Assembly (NCBI GenBank): GCA_013115135.1
Contig: JABANP010000152.1
Location: forward strand, 41,141-105,140
Direction: 5' to 3'
Length of the DNA stretch: 64,000 nt
Source of the DNA: Perkinsus olseni
Lineage: Eukaryota; Perkinsozoa; Perkinsida; Perkinsidae
Positions 10,704 to 22,426 of the stretch are shown here, one piece after another (within the stretch, counting starts at the first letter, position 1; the number at the start of each line of letters is the position of its first letter). The notes beneath the pieces are model-generated. The model was not told the DNA's origin and searched no databases. It worked only from the letters and a program-made list of their open reading frames with translations. Made by a program: the position numbers and the translations under genes.

Positions 10704-12021
10704 ATGTCCAGCGATGAAGCGCGCCAGCAGGACTTCCCTACGGTTTCCTCGGAGAATAGCTTTCAAGGAAGTATGAAGCCTCGGCTCAGTGAGGATAGCA
10801 CTGCTGAGCCCACGGGGACCGTTCTCTCTGAGTGGTCAGTCATCGCCAACACAATGGTCGGCACGGGCGTCCTAGGCCTGGCCTCGGCCTTCACGGCCAC
10901 TGGTTGGATCCTAGGCTTCTGTCTAATGACCGTGTCTGCCTTGATGGCAGTCTTTGCGCTACACCTGATGAACTGCCTGTCAATGAATTCCAAAACGCGG
11001 CAGGTCAGCTGGTACACCGTCTCCGGACTCTACTGTCCGTGGGCCAAACTAGTGGTCGACATAGTCGTCATCGTCAAGTGCGCCGGTGTGGCTGTCTCGT
11101 ATCTGCAGGTCGCCGGTGATATGCTGTCAATGCTTCTCGTATTCTGGAGTGGTACTGACTTCAGCCAGTCCACAGTGAGATCCCTCATCATCGTGGCAGC
11201 AACGCTCATGATGGCTCCGACGTGTATGGCGAAGGAGCTCAAATCTACCACCCTGGTCAACGTACTCGCCTTGGTCACTATTAGCTACTGCGTTATCCTG
11301 GGATGTGTTTACAGCGATGTTGATGCCGGCGACGACACTGTCGGTATACCACCCCAATCGTCATTCACTAACATTCTTGGCTAAGCTGCCGGTTTTCATA
11401 TTCGCCTTTACTTGTCACGAAAACATGTTCCCGTGTGCGACTGATATGAAGGAACGCACTCAAAAGAAGCTCGATCTTGTGGCCATCTCGGCCGAACTCA
11501 CCGGTTTTATTATTTTCTTACCCGCTGTGATTTGCCCCTATCTGACATTTGGTTCTCACGTTGAACCGAACTATTTGCAGAACATCGACTTCGAGAACAA
11601 CATTCCAGTCCAAGTAGGTTACGTAGCGCTTTCAATCGGTGTGCTGTGCTCCTACGCCCTGCAAGTGGTTCCTATCGTGAGGTCGGCTATGGTCCTCGTC
11701 ACGCGTGGTAAGACTATAAGTAGCCGTAGAAAGGCTAACATCATCTTCTACACGGTAGCTGCTGTGTGTCAGTTGGTCCCTATGGCATTGGCTATCGCCG
11801 TCCACTCCCTCGGTGTGACCTTCTCATTTGTTGGTATTGTTGGCTCTAACACCATCGCGTACATAATGCCGTCTTTCCTCTACTTGATGATGGTCAAGAA
11901 GACTGGTTCCAAGAAGGGTGTAACCTTCTATTTGGCCTTCGCTCTTTGCATAGTTGCAGTATGTCTTTTGCCACTCTGCATCGGATCCCTCATCCAACAG
12001 ATCATCGCGGGTACTGTATGA
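10704..12021 (+). CDS. Amino-acid transporter, AAAP/SLC38-type, copy 2 (one frameshift)
   Basis: A tandem paralogue of the carrier at 7.8 kb, aligning with it from the first helix (VIANTMVGTGVLGLASAF) to an almost identical end (CIGSLIQQIIAG). A single extra base at or near the GG of 11379-11380 breaks the frame: the first part stops just after SSFTNIL, and the second part resumes with AKLPVFIFAFTCHENMF. Removing one base restores the match to copy 1 at exactly this point. No GT-AG intron can explain a one-base shift. The two copies differ at many positions, so the duplication is not recent and both appear to have been kept under selection. The substrate is unknown. Confidence 0.83.
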
Positions 12022-12984
12022 TCGATCGACCTACAGCCGGAGTAGCTTGACTAGGTCAGGCTTCTGGGCTCAGGCTGACGTACTTGTTCTATTCCTGCTG
12101 TTCTACCGCTCTCGTCAAGTCGTACACTAAGTGTATAGTCCCTGCCCCCAAAGGCCAATTTTCTGACCAACGCAATGGCTCCAGCTTCTCAAGTAGACAA
12201 GCATCTCATCTCCCTGTATTCTTATGAGTTCCTCTCAAAGCACCTCTGTCCTCAAATCCAGCTAGCATAGTATCGTAAAGGTACCGCTGCTGGACCATAT
12301 CGTCATGGGGTGCTCGACTCCCTCCGGGAATTTCATTATTCGTAATTGTCTCCGTAAACGTTTATATTGCCATGTTGCAATACCGTCGTCGTAAAGGGCT
12401 CCGAATAATAGCAAGTCAAGCTGTTTCCGAGATCGGAGATCCTAGACTCTGGGCTAGCCTTAGCCGCCCTGTCTGTATTTGTTGCTCCCCTTCCTTACCG
12501 CTTGCGTTCAATTAACTACGGATAAATTAACTACATGGCCCTTGGACAGCGGGGGAGACATCGACGCACATACCCAAGCGTATGGCAGAGCCAAGATGGC
12601 AATTGACGACCAAGCACGAACATCGAAGCGTATGGCGTAACCGGAGGTACTCTGGTAGTTATAGCGTGCGCTAGGTAAAGGCTGTGGTTGTGTGCTGTAC
12701 CACAGCTGCAGCTAAGGCGTTGGCTCCAGCTTTGAATGTTCGCCAAGCAGAGCTGTAGACTGGTACTTGGATGGCGACAGGATCGGAGGGGAGTTCACGA
12801 TAACGTATGGGTCGGTGAAAGAGTTCTCCCTCCCCCAGACGCACTGAATGAACACAAAACCCGTGATTAAGAAACAGTGAACGTAGTGTGCTGGTAAGGG
12901 ACGTGGAGATGTAGTACGTAGGAGGATTCAAGCATCGCCGGCACTCTTGGCATTGGCCAAATACCTAACAGACCATCATAAAGT
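12022..12984. other. Intergenic stretch between convergent genes
   Basis: This lies between the 3' ends of the second transporter (plus) and PWP2 (minus). No coding or RNA gene is recognised; it presumably holds both 3' UTRs and polyadenylation signals. Confidence 0.4.
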
Positions 12985-15900
12985 TCACCCAGAGTCCCGT
13001 CGAAGGTCATCGTACATCAAGGCATGGGTGTTGTCTCTCATCAAACATCCGATGCTGTCGGCTGCCTTACGGTGGGCCAAGACCTGCTCCAGTAGGGCCA
13101 CCAGGGCCACTCGAAGCGACGATCCAGCCTCCGTACCTAGCGAGCACTATGAGAAACACCGTAGCCGTTCTCGTTGCTCACCGCTGCCATCTGCGAAGTT
13201 GTGCAGCTCACGGTCCAAGTTCTGATACTGCATCTCAAGAGCCTGCATGAAATAGGTCAGCTGATGCCAAATCGAGGCCAGGGTCTCACCAGTCGTGCCC
13301 ACAGCATGTTGGCCTCTAAGTGAGGGCTATCCCGCAGCCTTCGAGACAGGGTGGCGATCAACGTCGGCAACAAACGAAGACCGACGGATCCTATGCAGGC
13401 TGCGATGGAGTCCGGAGGGTCCATCGGTACGGCATCGAATACCTACGGAGAGTCGGTCGCTGGGGCGTGCTCAGTGGCAGCAGTTGGTGGTCTCACATAA
13501 TCGATGATCTTGGCGTCTCCGGTGACCAAGGCCATGACCACTGCAGCCGGCCAATTCTCATCCTTCACCATCTTCACTATCTGCTCGACGTTGACACGCT
13601 CCGTGAGGAGGCCCGTGACCGGGGTGAAGGCCAGAGCCGCGGTACTTGAGTCAGCACCAGGGGCGACTGAGGTACGGAGACGCTATTCTCACACGGAAGA
13701 GGCTCCGGGCCTACTATTACCTCTGTCACTTGAGAAGACGTGGGCTCCCAGACTAGTGGCTACACAGACCTGTCGGCCATCACCGGACACTGTCAGTCCG
13801 TAAACTCGCCTGAAGTGAGTACCATCAAAGGCTGTTGTCAATGGCGGCGTGGTCCCTCCTACCATAGTTGATAATCCTGCTTTGAGCCATAGCCGGCCTT
13901 AACACCAGGCAAGCGTTCAGCCTGGGTGATTCTCTTCCGTTTCCGGTCAGCTCCCTCGAGCTCTTCATACCTACGACAGAAGGATGATCCGGACACCGGG
14001 GGGAGGACGGCCTCACTCCTGGTCCTGCACGGCGATGGCTAGAGCAGCTCCAGTGTCCGTGCCACGGTCTAGCTTACTATTGAGGAACCTGAGAGCAGCG
14101 GCAACTGGCGCGAGAAGGGGCGCGGTTGCGGCGACTGACCTCTTGGTGCCGATGATGTTGCCTTGGGCGCAGGTCATAGTCGTACGACACAACAGCACCC
14201 TCAGACGAGTATCATAGATCATCAGGTACCTGACGATAACGAGTCCCGACGGGAAGCCGATCGTTCGACTTACGGTGATCTCGGGCACACTGCAGCTAAC
14301 CACTGGCCGTTGGGGCTGAAGCAGAGGTCTGTAAAGTACCTGCGGGAAGAACGCGCACTCGGAAGATTCGCCGTCGTCACCGCCGTCGGCATGCTCACTG
14401 TGTGATATCGGCGAGGCCGCCAGTACCATCTCTTCGTGCCTTCTTGCCACTAGTAAGACCACCAGTCGCTCGGCTACCTATAAACGGCGGCTGTTGTTGA
14501 GCAAAGCGTGTATCACTCCAACTCACCCTGTCCGCGACCAGCCGCGATGTCCCGGCTGGCGTCGATGCTTCCACCCATCTCTCGGCCTTCCGTGGTGTCC
14601 CAGAAGTAGATATGGCCCGCCTGTGTGGCGGTGGCCAGTCTGCAAAGGAAGCTGCCAAGACCCTCTCCAGCGAGCTACTACATGTTTTTCTCCGTGTTCC
14701 GTGCGAAGGCGCAGGCTGTTACTTGACCCTGGTGGATGAGGCTCTCACCGCTGCCTGCCTTCGTTTGCCTGCAAGCTCGACAGGATCCTTCCCCAAGTCG
14801 ACAGAGGAGGACCACTCACCGTCCGTAGACGTCCCAAACCCGCAGTGTCCTATCCCAGGAGGTGGAGGCGAGGAGGGAAGAATCCCAACAGAAGTCCAGA
14901 GCCGATACTCGGGCCTCGTGACCAGAGAGCACCTGACAACATCAACCGCGGGCTAACATCCTGCGGGGATGAAGCGTCCATTCTCGTCGGAGCTTAAAAA
15001 TCATATTAGCCGGAATGATTTTATCTGGGGACTCAGATTATATAACTTTTTCTGTTTCTAAACCGGTTAGTTTTATCCAGTGGATGCGTCTACTGTACTC
15101 GAGAATCATCAGCTTCAGGAGGCTCCGGAGATGGGGTAGTGAGCGGTGGGAGAAATTGCGAGACCATCGATTTCGACAGAGAATGTCATGCTTACGTCAA
15201 TGCAATCACCAGTCTTGAGTGCCCAGAGGTAGACAGCTCCCGGTGCCTGGGCGCTGGTACCACCAGCAGCCACGACATCACCACCACCATCAACCGAGAC
15301 TGTGGTGAATTGGACCAGGCCCGAGGAGGAGGGCGCCGTCATGACCTATCAAAGCATGCGAGGGAAATCCAGCCGTGAAGGAGGGAGCTTACCCGGAAGT
15401 TGCGGTATCGGAGGGAGTCATAAGCCCGGACACTGCCGTCCAAACTAGCTGAGATGACGGCGTTGCCAGTAGGGGTGAAGCAGACGCCCTCAACAGTGGA
15501 CGTGTGGTCAGCAAAAGTAGCATAGCAGAAGCCAGAGACTGAGGAAAGGGACAGGGTGAGGGAGAAGGAGGACAGCCGAGGAGTGGAGGACCTACCCGTG
15601 TCCCACAGCTTCACCTTCCCTTCCATACCACCGGTGGCCAGCAGTTGCCTGTGATTCTGACCAGCGGTGATGGTACTACCGGCCTTGGGCCTAGTGCTGC
15701 CAGCCAAGGGGGAGTAGGCCACACAACGGACCTTGAATAATGAGTAGGTGGCCAGCGCTGTCCTGATGGGCTTACCCCGTGATGGTGGCCCTGCTGCTTC
15801 AGTATCCAGGTCTCGCTCCGCCACTCATAGACCAAGAGCTGCCTAGCGTGGGCTGAGCCAATGCAGATCCAGTCGCCACCAGGACCTACAGGGAAGGGGA

Positions 15901-17457
15901 AGCTGCACGCTCGACAGAACGATAAGGCGAGGCTTACTGATGTCAGCATGGGTGATGGAGCAGCCGGCAGAGCCACCGAGTGTGGTGGCGCTGACTAGGG
16001 AGAGCTGCTGGAGGAGGGCCATGGTCGTTACTTCATACCTGAGCAGCTACCATCAACCTCCTTACACCACTATCAAAGCTTACAGTGCGAAGATGCCGTG
16101 ACTAAGGCCGAGGACCAGCATATCGCTGAAGGCGTCGAAGCCAACGGCGGTGACGGTGCCACCCTGAGCATGATCAGTGATACTAGACGAAGCTGAAGGG
16201 GACTCCTTGACCCACCTTGACTGCCTCCAGGTGGTTCTTAGACTGGAGGGCCCAGGTGCCACTATCATCGACCATCCAGTGCAGTAGGAAGCTGAAGGAG
16301 AGAGGGTGAGGGGACGGCGCTAGGAGGGATGGAGGTACCCGTTCCGAGCGACGGAGTAGATGTCCTTGCCGCTCTTGCCGAAGTAGCTGCCTCGTACCGG
16401 CGCCTGATGCTCCACTAGGCAGCCCGATGGTATGTCGCTTTTCGAATGGTCAAGGACCCATACGCGGACCTGGAGAGACTTTACGGCGACGGCGGCGGCC
16501 CGTACCACTCCTTCCCACCATCATGTCGTTGCCGCTGGAGATCAGCGCGTTAGAGTCGGCAGACCAGCTGAGGTGCATGACCTCATCGATGTGGCCAGCA
16601 AAGGTGTGCTTCACGACCTGACGATGATGGCAAGGCTTGACCGACTGATCGCAGCCACAGTGGTCCTACCATCTGCCATCCAGTACTAGCTGAAGGTGCG
16701 TACCACACCACCACCTTCCGACCGGAAGTGACGGCGATGTAACGACCGTCTACGACAGAAACGAGGGTAGAGGGGCTACAGAAGGGCAGCAGCAGCCTAC
16801 TCTACCTGGGGAGAACTCAGCAGCCCGGACGGTTTTTGTCTTTAGGTTCATACGGTGGAGCACCAGGCCGGTGCTCAGAGCTACGACCATCGCGAAGCCA
16901 TCAGTATCGACGGTGAATAGCAGGGAGTTGTCAGGGGAGGCCTGAAGAACGTCGCTGCCCTGAGTCGAGTGAAGCAGATCTCCTACCGTCATGGCAGCAA
17001 TCGCCGATCCACGGACTTCCATGGGGAGACAGGCTGTGCGATTGGACCTAGATAGATCGGTTACTTGCACCTGAGGGAGGGGAGGGTGGCACCGAGGATG
17101 CAGTGGGGAGTTGGGGTACCCTCGAGGACACTGTGGAGAGTAGCAGAGAAGGCGGCGGCTGGGCATCCTGGGATGAGGAGGTTTTCCTCGTCGAAAATCT
17201 GACCGGGCCACCTGATCGAGCGGAGGCCAACTGTCAAATGGCCGCATCTTAGGTCGATGCGAGCTTAAGGCAAGTAAGTAAGATACGCCCCAAGACACTA
17301 GCTTACCACTGTAAGTAGGACCGATCAAGTTGGTGAACCCGAAGGACAGCCTCGTGGCCACGGAAGGCTCACCGCTGGTGACCTTGGTAGCAGCCCCATC
17401 CGGAAGATCAGGCGAGGAGGGCGGCTCCGAGGATGATGACGGTGACGTTGCAGACAT
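12985..17457 (-). CDS. PWP2: PWP2 (UTP1), WD40 protein of the small-subunit processome
   Basis: A minus-strand gene with many exons. Exon 1 (17457-17307) follows an acidic/Ser leader with FGFTNLIGPTYSG, the PWP2 N-terminal signature. Downstream exons give SLLFTVDTDGFAMVVALSTG and LKTKTVRAAEFSP (about 16.8-16.9 kb). WD40 units include HEARVSALDFCWDSSLLAST followed by WDRTLRVWDVYGR (about 14.9 kb) and GHIYFWDTTEGREMGGSI (about 14.6 kb). The region near 14.1 kb gives FLNSKLDRGTD, and the C-terminal helical PWP2 domain lies at 13.3-13.0 kb (QLTYFMQALEMQYQNL, ending YDDLRRDSG, stop 12985). PWP2 is a UTP-B component that binds the 5' ETS of pre-rRNA in the nucleolus. Individual exon borders are only partly resolved. 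The gene lies next to exportin-T on the same strand. Confidence 0.8.
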
Positions 17458-17634
17458 AGATCTAGGCCCTAGGGAAGGGTCGTCGTGGTGATCACCTGAG
17501 GGCAGCAGCTCTCCTCCCTGCTGGGCGGCACTCAAACGCAGCAACAGGGGCACTAGAAACTATCAGTCGTACGTAGAGGAGAAGGGAAATCAAGAATATC
17601 AAGTCAATCTTGGAGGTCCTAATAGTGGTCATCA

Positions 17635-20600
17635 TCACGCCCCGCTCATCTTAGCAATAGTAATCTTCACACACTGCAGCAGCGTCTCCCTCAACTGCGT
17701 AGGCGGCAGGGTGCCGTTGACAACTCCCTCATAGAAGCGGGCCAGCTCCGGGCTCTCAGCCAGGCCGCTGCCCAGTGTGGTCTGCAGAACACTTTGCACT
17801 CGTCCTTGGGACTCGGGTGGAAGGACCTTCTGTGTGAGGCCCACATTCCGCAACATCTGGCTCGACTAAGAACACCGCCTTCACAGACTCATAGTCATTC
17901 ACGTTCAACTGCCGCAGTGCGCCCACACAAATAGGGAGTAGCTCAGGTAGGTTCAACAAGTCCGCCAGCATCACCCTGACAAACTCCGGGTCGGTGGCCC
18001 GACTGGTGGCCTCCACCAGGCGAGAGACTATCTGTATACTAGCTGTATACAGCTGCACTTCGCCCGGTGTACCAATACAGAGACGTATCAGGCCTAGCAC
18101 GGCAGGAGTGCTTCGAAGGACCTCCACGAAGGCCTCCTGTCTGCTTTGTCGCCGAGTCCCGCATCAAGCGTCAGTATCGCCACTCCCAGCTCCAACTTCT
18201 CCCTTCTAGTCTCGGGGAGAATCCACCGGCATGGCCTGCCATGCTGGGGCGAGGTCATTCACCAGCCCTGGCAGCTGTGAGGACACCAGACCCCGGCCAA
18301 GCTCAGCGTCCGACTGAGTGACCAGGTGGGAGACGAAGCCAAGGAACTCGGCCATATCCGCACTCTGGGTGGTGGAGTTGGCCTTCACTACCGGTAGCAC
18401 GTCGTTAAGGACAGGCGCGAGGCGTTCAGAAGGCAGGGTTTGAAGCAGCTGGCGGCACAGCAGTATCATGCTCTGCCGTATAATCCGGTCCACTGCTACA
18501 TGGGCGAAGCTGGCCCGCAGCTTCCCCAGGACCATGTCCCAGGCCTCCAGCCCCAACCGAGCACTTCTCTATCGCCTTGGCCAGGGAGGCCAGCGCCAGC
18601 ATGACTCTGTTGTAGAGACAGTCAGCTGTGGTCCCTCCCGGGGGTACCGCTACTAGGTCCGGGCCGGCTCTATCCAGGACTGTTGAGAACTGCCCTAGCA
18701 CAGCCAGGAGCGTCATAGCTTGGTCGTCTATGTCCTGGGAAAGTAGAGTGCCCACGGCTTCATAAAGGTTGTCCTGATAGTCCCTGTCAGCCTGCCCAGG
18801 AGCTATGGTGAGACACGAGGACAGCTCGTTGACGAAGGGGCCAACCTTAGGCCCGACAGCTGCCTTATGCTGCTTGCAAAACTTAACAAGTAGGAAGGAT
18901 GCCCGCTTGGCCGACCTTAGGGTTCTTAGAACGGACACCACCGAGGAGGGCCGGCAAGCAGACGGTGTCGATGCATCGCGAAGCTGCACCAGAGTACTTG
19001 CATACAAGCTCCGAGTGTTTGCAGCTGGACCAGCCAACTACGGTGCTGCATTATCCCAGGGCAATGGAGGATCTGGGTGGCCGTAGGACCAAGCTCATTC
19101 TCGTACGCTTTCTGCTCACCGCATACGTGTAGCATGGTTAGACCTAAGATACTCCTAAGATACTCCTCGCTCCTGCCAGACCTTGCCGTCTTACATGCTT
19201 CCAGTTGGCTGTCGGCCAGGGCAGCAGCCTGATTGCCTTGTGTGATGGAGGACACTGTATTACGGACGAACTCTAGGGCAGTCTAAAGGGAGCCACCGGC
19301 TGACAGGTAGAAAGGTCAGGTGATGCTGCTACGTCTTTATCAACCGCCAAGGCCTTCCGTATCAGCTTGCAGACATCAGATCGGAACTCGGTGAAAGCCA
19401 CTTCCTGCTCAGTGCCGTCATCAACGTCATCACCTGCAAGATGGGGACGGTCGACAGGCGCGACAAGGGCCTAGGCTGATATTCAAAGCGAGCGAAAAAT
19501 TTCACTGGCTGGGATTTGAACCGGAGACCTGGCCGGGCCACCCCACCAGGAAAGAGATGTTTAGGACGAAGTGTGTGTCTTGTTGTGGACTCCTCATCAG
19601 ATGAGCTAGATTCCTTCCCATTGGATTGGCTAGATGCGGGTGACGAAGGACAGCGGGAATTGGTCCCGGAGACCACCGCCGACACCGCTGGACCTGCTCG
19701 AGGGTTCCTCTACGCTACGCCCCACCACCCCATACTCACCTTCATGGCTGAACCATTGAGGGTAGCATAGATGTATCTGAAGCAACACACAAAGGGATGA
19801 AAACGAACAAATCCTGAGGGAGAGGAGGTCCGACTTATTAAGGAGCAGCACTACGGACGCTCCCATACTGCAAGCAATGGTCGCGCGGCGAGGCCCTATG
19901 CTGACGTGATATTACCAGGGACAGGCGCATGACCTCCGTTACAACAGGCTTCACCTCCTCCTTCAAGGCCTTTCCCTTCCCCTTCGCCACTACTGCTTAT
20001 CATCTGACCACCGTGAGTGGTACCCCATAGACCGTTCCCTCGGCTGCCCTACCTTCCGAACATTCCCGAAAAAGATCTGCAGGGAGTTGTCCACTGATGC
20101 CGCGATTTCGAATGAACTGTGGGCGTAGAATTGCTCTAATAGCGCCACCACCAGGTTTTGAACCTGCGTCCATGCCCACATCAACAGGACAGGAGGTAGT
20201 CATTCTGGAGCCTACGCATCGCCACGCTGCCATAACCGTAGTATCAGTAGCCTCTACGCTGTTTCGGATGAGCATCTGGGACTCCATCACATTTTCGGAG
20301 ACCTTGTCATACCTGTCGAGACGTCAATTGCAATTAAAGGTTAGACGCAGGCATGTGCCTCGCACGCCCGCACGACAAGCCAGATAGAGTCCTGTGGAGG
20401 TCCCGGTGTACCAGAAAGACGCCGCATTACGAATCAGCGCAGTTATACGACGCCCTATGAGCTCCCCTTTCCGTGTAACCCCTCCCTGACTACATTTCCG
20501 AGACCTTAGCCAGCTTCCGCGAGTCAGCCTGACATGCCTTCGTCATCCGCTCCATGTGCCTGTGTACGGCAAGCGAGGGTGTGTAGCAGTAGAAGCGAAA

Positions 20601-22161
20601 GAAAAGTGGTATTGTTGATCACACACTGGAATGCCAGGACAGAGCGTGCAGCTGACACTAACTGTGGACCGCCACCGCGGAATGGAGCGTCCGTGAATAG
20701 TGAAAACCCTGGCACTGGTGATACTACCCTAAGAGGTCCAACTCTAATACCATAGTGAGCCTTTTACCAGGTAGCATCTTCTTGTGACACATGGCAGCTA
20801 TGAAGGTACATACGTGCTGGCCTGATCACAAGAACCATGTCCTGCTACCAACACCCTCTACAGAGCGGACGCCTCTCGTTAATCGATCTTGAAGACAAGC
20901 TAGTACAGTCAGAATCAAACAGGCAACACCAAGTACAAGCCAATACGATTTGCGGATGGTGTGGTATGCTCAGCTTTGCACCGAGGATTTGTATTTCGTG
21001 GCGCGCGACAAGCGTTCCCTTAGTACATTGTTCCAACGTGCATGTGTTAGATTCCACAATCTTGGTGACCAGCTCTATGAAGTGGGCATTAGCGAAGAGA
21101 GTGATCTCAGCCCACGCCACGTATCTGAGGGTACGGAGAATCTTGGAGGTCGCTCTGGTCACACACAGAATACCTTGACAAGACATTCAGGGAGAGCTCT
21201 GTGGACTTGCCAGCACTAAGGGAGTTGAAAAGGACCTCCACGATACGGTTGATGTCTCCTGATGTGACGCCGAGTAACTCGACCCATGCCTCATCCCACA
21301 CTATTACCACTTTCCCGCATAGTATCTTTCACGCGCATCGGCAACGAGCTCTCACCACTGCCATGCATGTTCCTGATTCGATATCAAAGACGAGTATCCT
21401 TCGTAAGCCTACCGGACGTCATCCCCTATTAACTCCTGGTCGAGCGAGACCAGTACTCGAAGCATGAAGTCTAGGCCTCGGTCACTGGCCGAGGACAGCT
21501 GGAGAAGATCTTTGATGGCCGTTGACCTAATCCGTGATGAAAGATACGTCGCGCACGGCGAAGATTCCTGCTTCTTACCAGACACCGGATTGGTAGTCGT
21601 TGCACATAAGCTGCATGTAGAGGACTGCTATCCGATTGACTATGGCCACGGGTACCTCGGCGCCCGGGACGAGTACTGTAGTGACATAGTGGCAAAGGGC
21701 TTGCCGTACTGAGACGGAATGGAAATCTACGGGGCGCTGACTGTCTCTCAGAGGATACCTCCTTGCCGTTGAGCTTGGTTCAGTCCGGGTGCTAGCTGCG
21801 ATAGGGCTTGGAGACTCCAGAATTGGGCCTATCACGCGAAAGGTCGTCGGATCGAACCCCATGCAGGACATTTCACCTCCATTGACACTCCACTAGGGGC
21901 GAATGCGCATTTACAGATTATCTCCGAAGCGTCAGCCCTCTGTTTAACCTCTGAAAGCAACATTTCTCATACCATCTCTTCCACTACTCCCATTATTACC
22001 AGTGCAAAACTGCTCCGCCTTCTGCCGCGCCGCAGGGTCAGCCTGAGGGAGGATACGGCGTAGCAGGCAGACGAGAGAGACGGCCGTACCCGATAGTTGA
22101 AGAGCACGTCAACGGCCTGGACAAGCACTGGGTCTGGGGCTCCTACCGAAGTGCTTGACAT
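17635..22161 (-). CDS. XPOT: Exportin-T (XPOT/LOS1/PAUSED), tRNA export karyopherin
   Basis: A minus-strand multi-exon gene starting at ATG 22161 (VLVQAVDVLFNYR joined to ADPAARQKAEQF), an exportin N-terminus. Later exons give AQFWSLQALSQLAPGL, matching plant/animal exportin-T HEAT repeats, and VAWAEITLFANAHFIELVTK near 21.1 kb, equivalent to the conserved SWIDLSLIANDRF region. EVAFTEFRSDVCKLIRKAL (19.3 kb) and RASFLLVKFCKQHK (18.9 kb) follow, then NLYEAVGTLLS, LASLAKAIEKCS and the C-terminal helices (17.9-17.6 kb). The protein carries mature tRNA out of the nucleus with Ran-GTP. Two of its introns, 19434-19546 and 21829-21876, contain a tRNA B-box-like sequence. The 3' intron 17842-17887 (46 nt) explains the apparent frame change near the end. 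Confidence 0.8.
19434..19546 (-). repeat. Intron with tRNA T-arm/B-box-like sequence (exportin-T)
   Basis: A 113-nt GT-AG intron on the minus strand; splicing joins KHLFPG to DDVDDGTEQEVAF in frame. It contains GGTTCAAATCC, a match to the tRNA B box (GGTTCRANNCC), in the same orientation as the gene. Confidence 0.6.
21829..21876 (-). repeat. Intron with tRNA T-arm/B-box-like sequence (exportin-T)
   Basis: A 48-nt GT-AG intron on the minus strand; splicing joins APSGVSME to AQFWSLQAL in phase 0. It contains GGTTCGATCC in gene-sense orientation, one base short of the full B-box match. Confidence 0.6.
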
Positions 22162-22426
22162 ACTCAAACAACAAACAACACTGTGGAATGAGAAGGTAAG
22201 GGCGATTATATAAGTGCGCGAATATGTCCGCAACTGCATAATCGTTTAACCTGCGACAGGAATCTTGAGATCTTGCAAACTTGGATTTACTTAACGGCAG
22301 TGGACGACCGGTGTGCCATTTCACTAGCGCGCTGTTACTCGACAATTTCCCCGCAGGTGACTGAGCTAGAATTCTACACGAATTTACTCTGCTGCCCTTC
22401 AGTTGTAATACCGCTGTAACCTACCA

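Noticed and set aside
17842..17887. Frame change near the end of exportin-T as a frameshift
   Set aside because: A 46-nt GT-AG intron joins NDYESVKA to KVLPPESQ in phase, so no frameshift is needed.
20144..20160. Another B-box-like match (GGTTCAAAACC) in exportin-T
   Set aside because: It is coding: the same bases read VQNLVVALLEQFY in the exportin frame, so it is not an intronic tRNA relic.
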